From NCBI GenBank assembly GCA_907165065.1, contig OU015528.1:75931474-75995473 (forward strand): 64,000 nucleotides of DNA, read 5' to 3'. The notes under the pieces are model-generated. The model saw only the letters and a list, made by a program, of their open reading frames with translations, was not told the origin of the DNA and did no database searches. The DNA is from Caprimulgus europaeus (taxonomy: Eukaryota; Chordata; Aves; Caprimulgiformes; Caprimulgidae). Below, one piece after another: positions 63,180 to 64,000 of this stretch. Numbering within the stretch: position 1 is the stretch's first letter; the number at the start of each line of letters is the position of its first letter. The position numbers and the translations under genes are program-made.

Positions 63180-63184
63180 ACACC

Positions 63185-64000
63185 AAATCCACACCCCATG
63201 GTGACACTAAGGGTATTAGGCTCCTAAAAGTTTGTATTTTAAATAAAAAGTACTAGAAATTAGAAACACTTTTAGAAAGTCCAGGGACATTTCCCCACAT
63301 ACACAACAGTGACAGTTACATTATTGTCTGTCAGCTACTGAAACTCTTCCCTCATACTCCAATAATATCAACATGCACAAGATTTTACCCATCTTAAAAA
63401 AAAGAAAAAAAAAGAAGAAAAAAAAAAAAAAAAAAGAAAACAAAACCCAGCAAGCTGACTGATGTTCTTGCTGTTTCCCTTCCACTGCTGAGGTTTATCT
63501 CCATAGTTCCACATCTCTTCTTGGCAGAAGTCTCAGTGGCCCTTCCTTATTTCACTGCTAGTAATGTGTCTTTTTAACTTCTTCTATTTTTAAATCCCTT
63601 CTAGTGTGGTTTATTCCCAGTATTCAGTTCACAGTCACCTCCTCTTGCTTTTCACTCTCTTTTTACATCATCTTCCTCTGCTGTAGCTTGCTTTATTCTG
63701 GCAATTCTGATCTATCTATATACCCTTGCCTCCAGAAATAGTCTCCTATTTCACCTCCTCTACCATCAATCAATAAAATTCAAACACAAGTATTTTATCC
63801 ATTGCACAGAACTTTTTTAGTACGAGGCCTGTTTCATAAAGCCAAATTTTCCCCCAAACCATGTAGAATAGTCAACCTCGAATATACCTAACAACCCAGG
63901 GCACTAGTTATCAATATATTGCAATATTCAGCTGTAGCCAATTGCTAGTTCAGTTAATTTTTACTGTGCTCATATCTGTGTCCATGTGCCACAGACTGCT
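63185..64000. other. Unique non-coding stretch at the window end
   Basis: No gene is supported. An A-rich purine tract (63396-63447) is the main feature. The bases after it (63480-63760) are pyrimidine-rich on the plus strand, with no repeat family that I recognise. Confidence 0.5.

Overview
The window looks like nuclear DNA from a bird. The evidence is six fragments of CR1 (chicken repeat 1) non-LTR retrotransposon, each 3'-anchored or from the CR1 3' half. Three of the plus-strand ones keep the diagnostic 3' end: a 'TTGGACTTGATGATCTTA..GGTC' block followed by ATTCTATG-type octamers. Two further elements look like solo LTRs of well-known avian endogenous retrovirus families. Base composition is A+T-rich and CpG-poor, homopolymer A/T tracts are frequent, and no dense gene layout is visible, so a prokaryotic, viral or compact eukaryotic origin does not fit.

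No protein-coding gene, tRNA, rRNA or CRISPR array can be supported. The open reading frames are short (the longest is 168 codons and lies inside an LTR), overlap on both strands and show no recognisable domain. That is what chance gives in a sequence of this size and composition. The window is best read as intergenic or deep intronic sequence, with a few splice-bounded open segments worth testing as exons.

Layout: 1-8.5 kb is mostly unique sequence, with one old MIR-like SINE (about 3.55 kb), a homeodomain/POU-rich segment (about 2.66 kb) and an unusual interleaved inverted repeat (5129-5236). From 8.5 to 12.1 kb there are two plus-strand CR1 fragments. From 12.1 to 34.6 kb there is a long repeat-poor stretch with A+T-rich segments that look conserved, and an open segment at 28079-28496 flanked by good splice signals. 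From 34.6 to 38.9 kb there is an internally deleted CR1 and a minimal CR1 tail. From 42.9 to 44.4 kb there is a CpG cluster, a G-triplet run and a perfect (AAAGGG)n array of about 34 units. From 46.8 to 52.8 kb two minus-strand CR1 copies flank an ERVL-like solo LTR. From 52.8 to 64 kb the sequence is unique, with poly-T tracts, a duplicated homeodomain-type motif (about 57.7 kb) and a second solo LTR with an exact 5-bp target duplication (62589-63179).

No genes are seen acting together. The information here is retrotransposition history, local rearrangement, structure-prone DNA and candidate regulatory elements. Repeat identities come from recalled consensus features and not from a database search.
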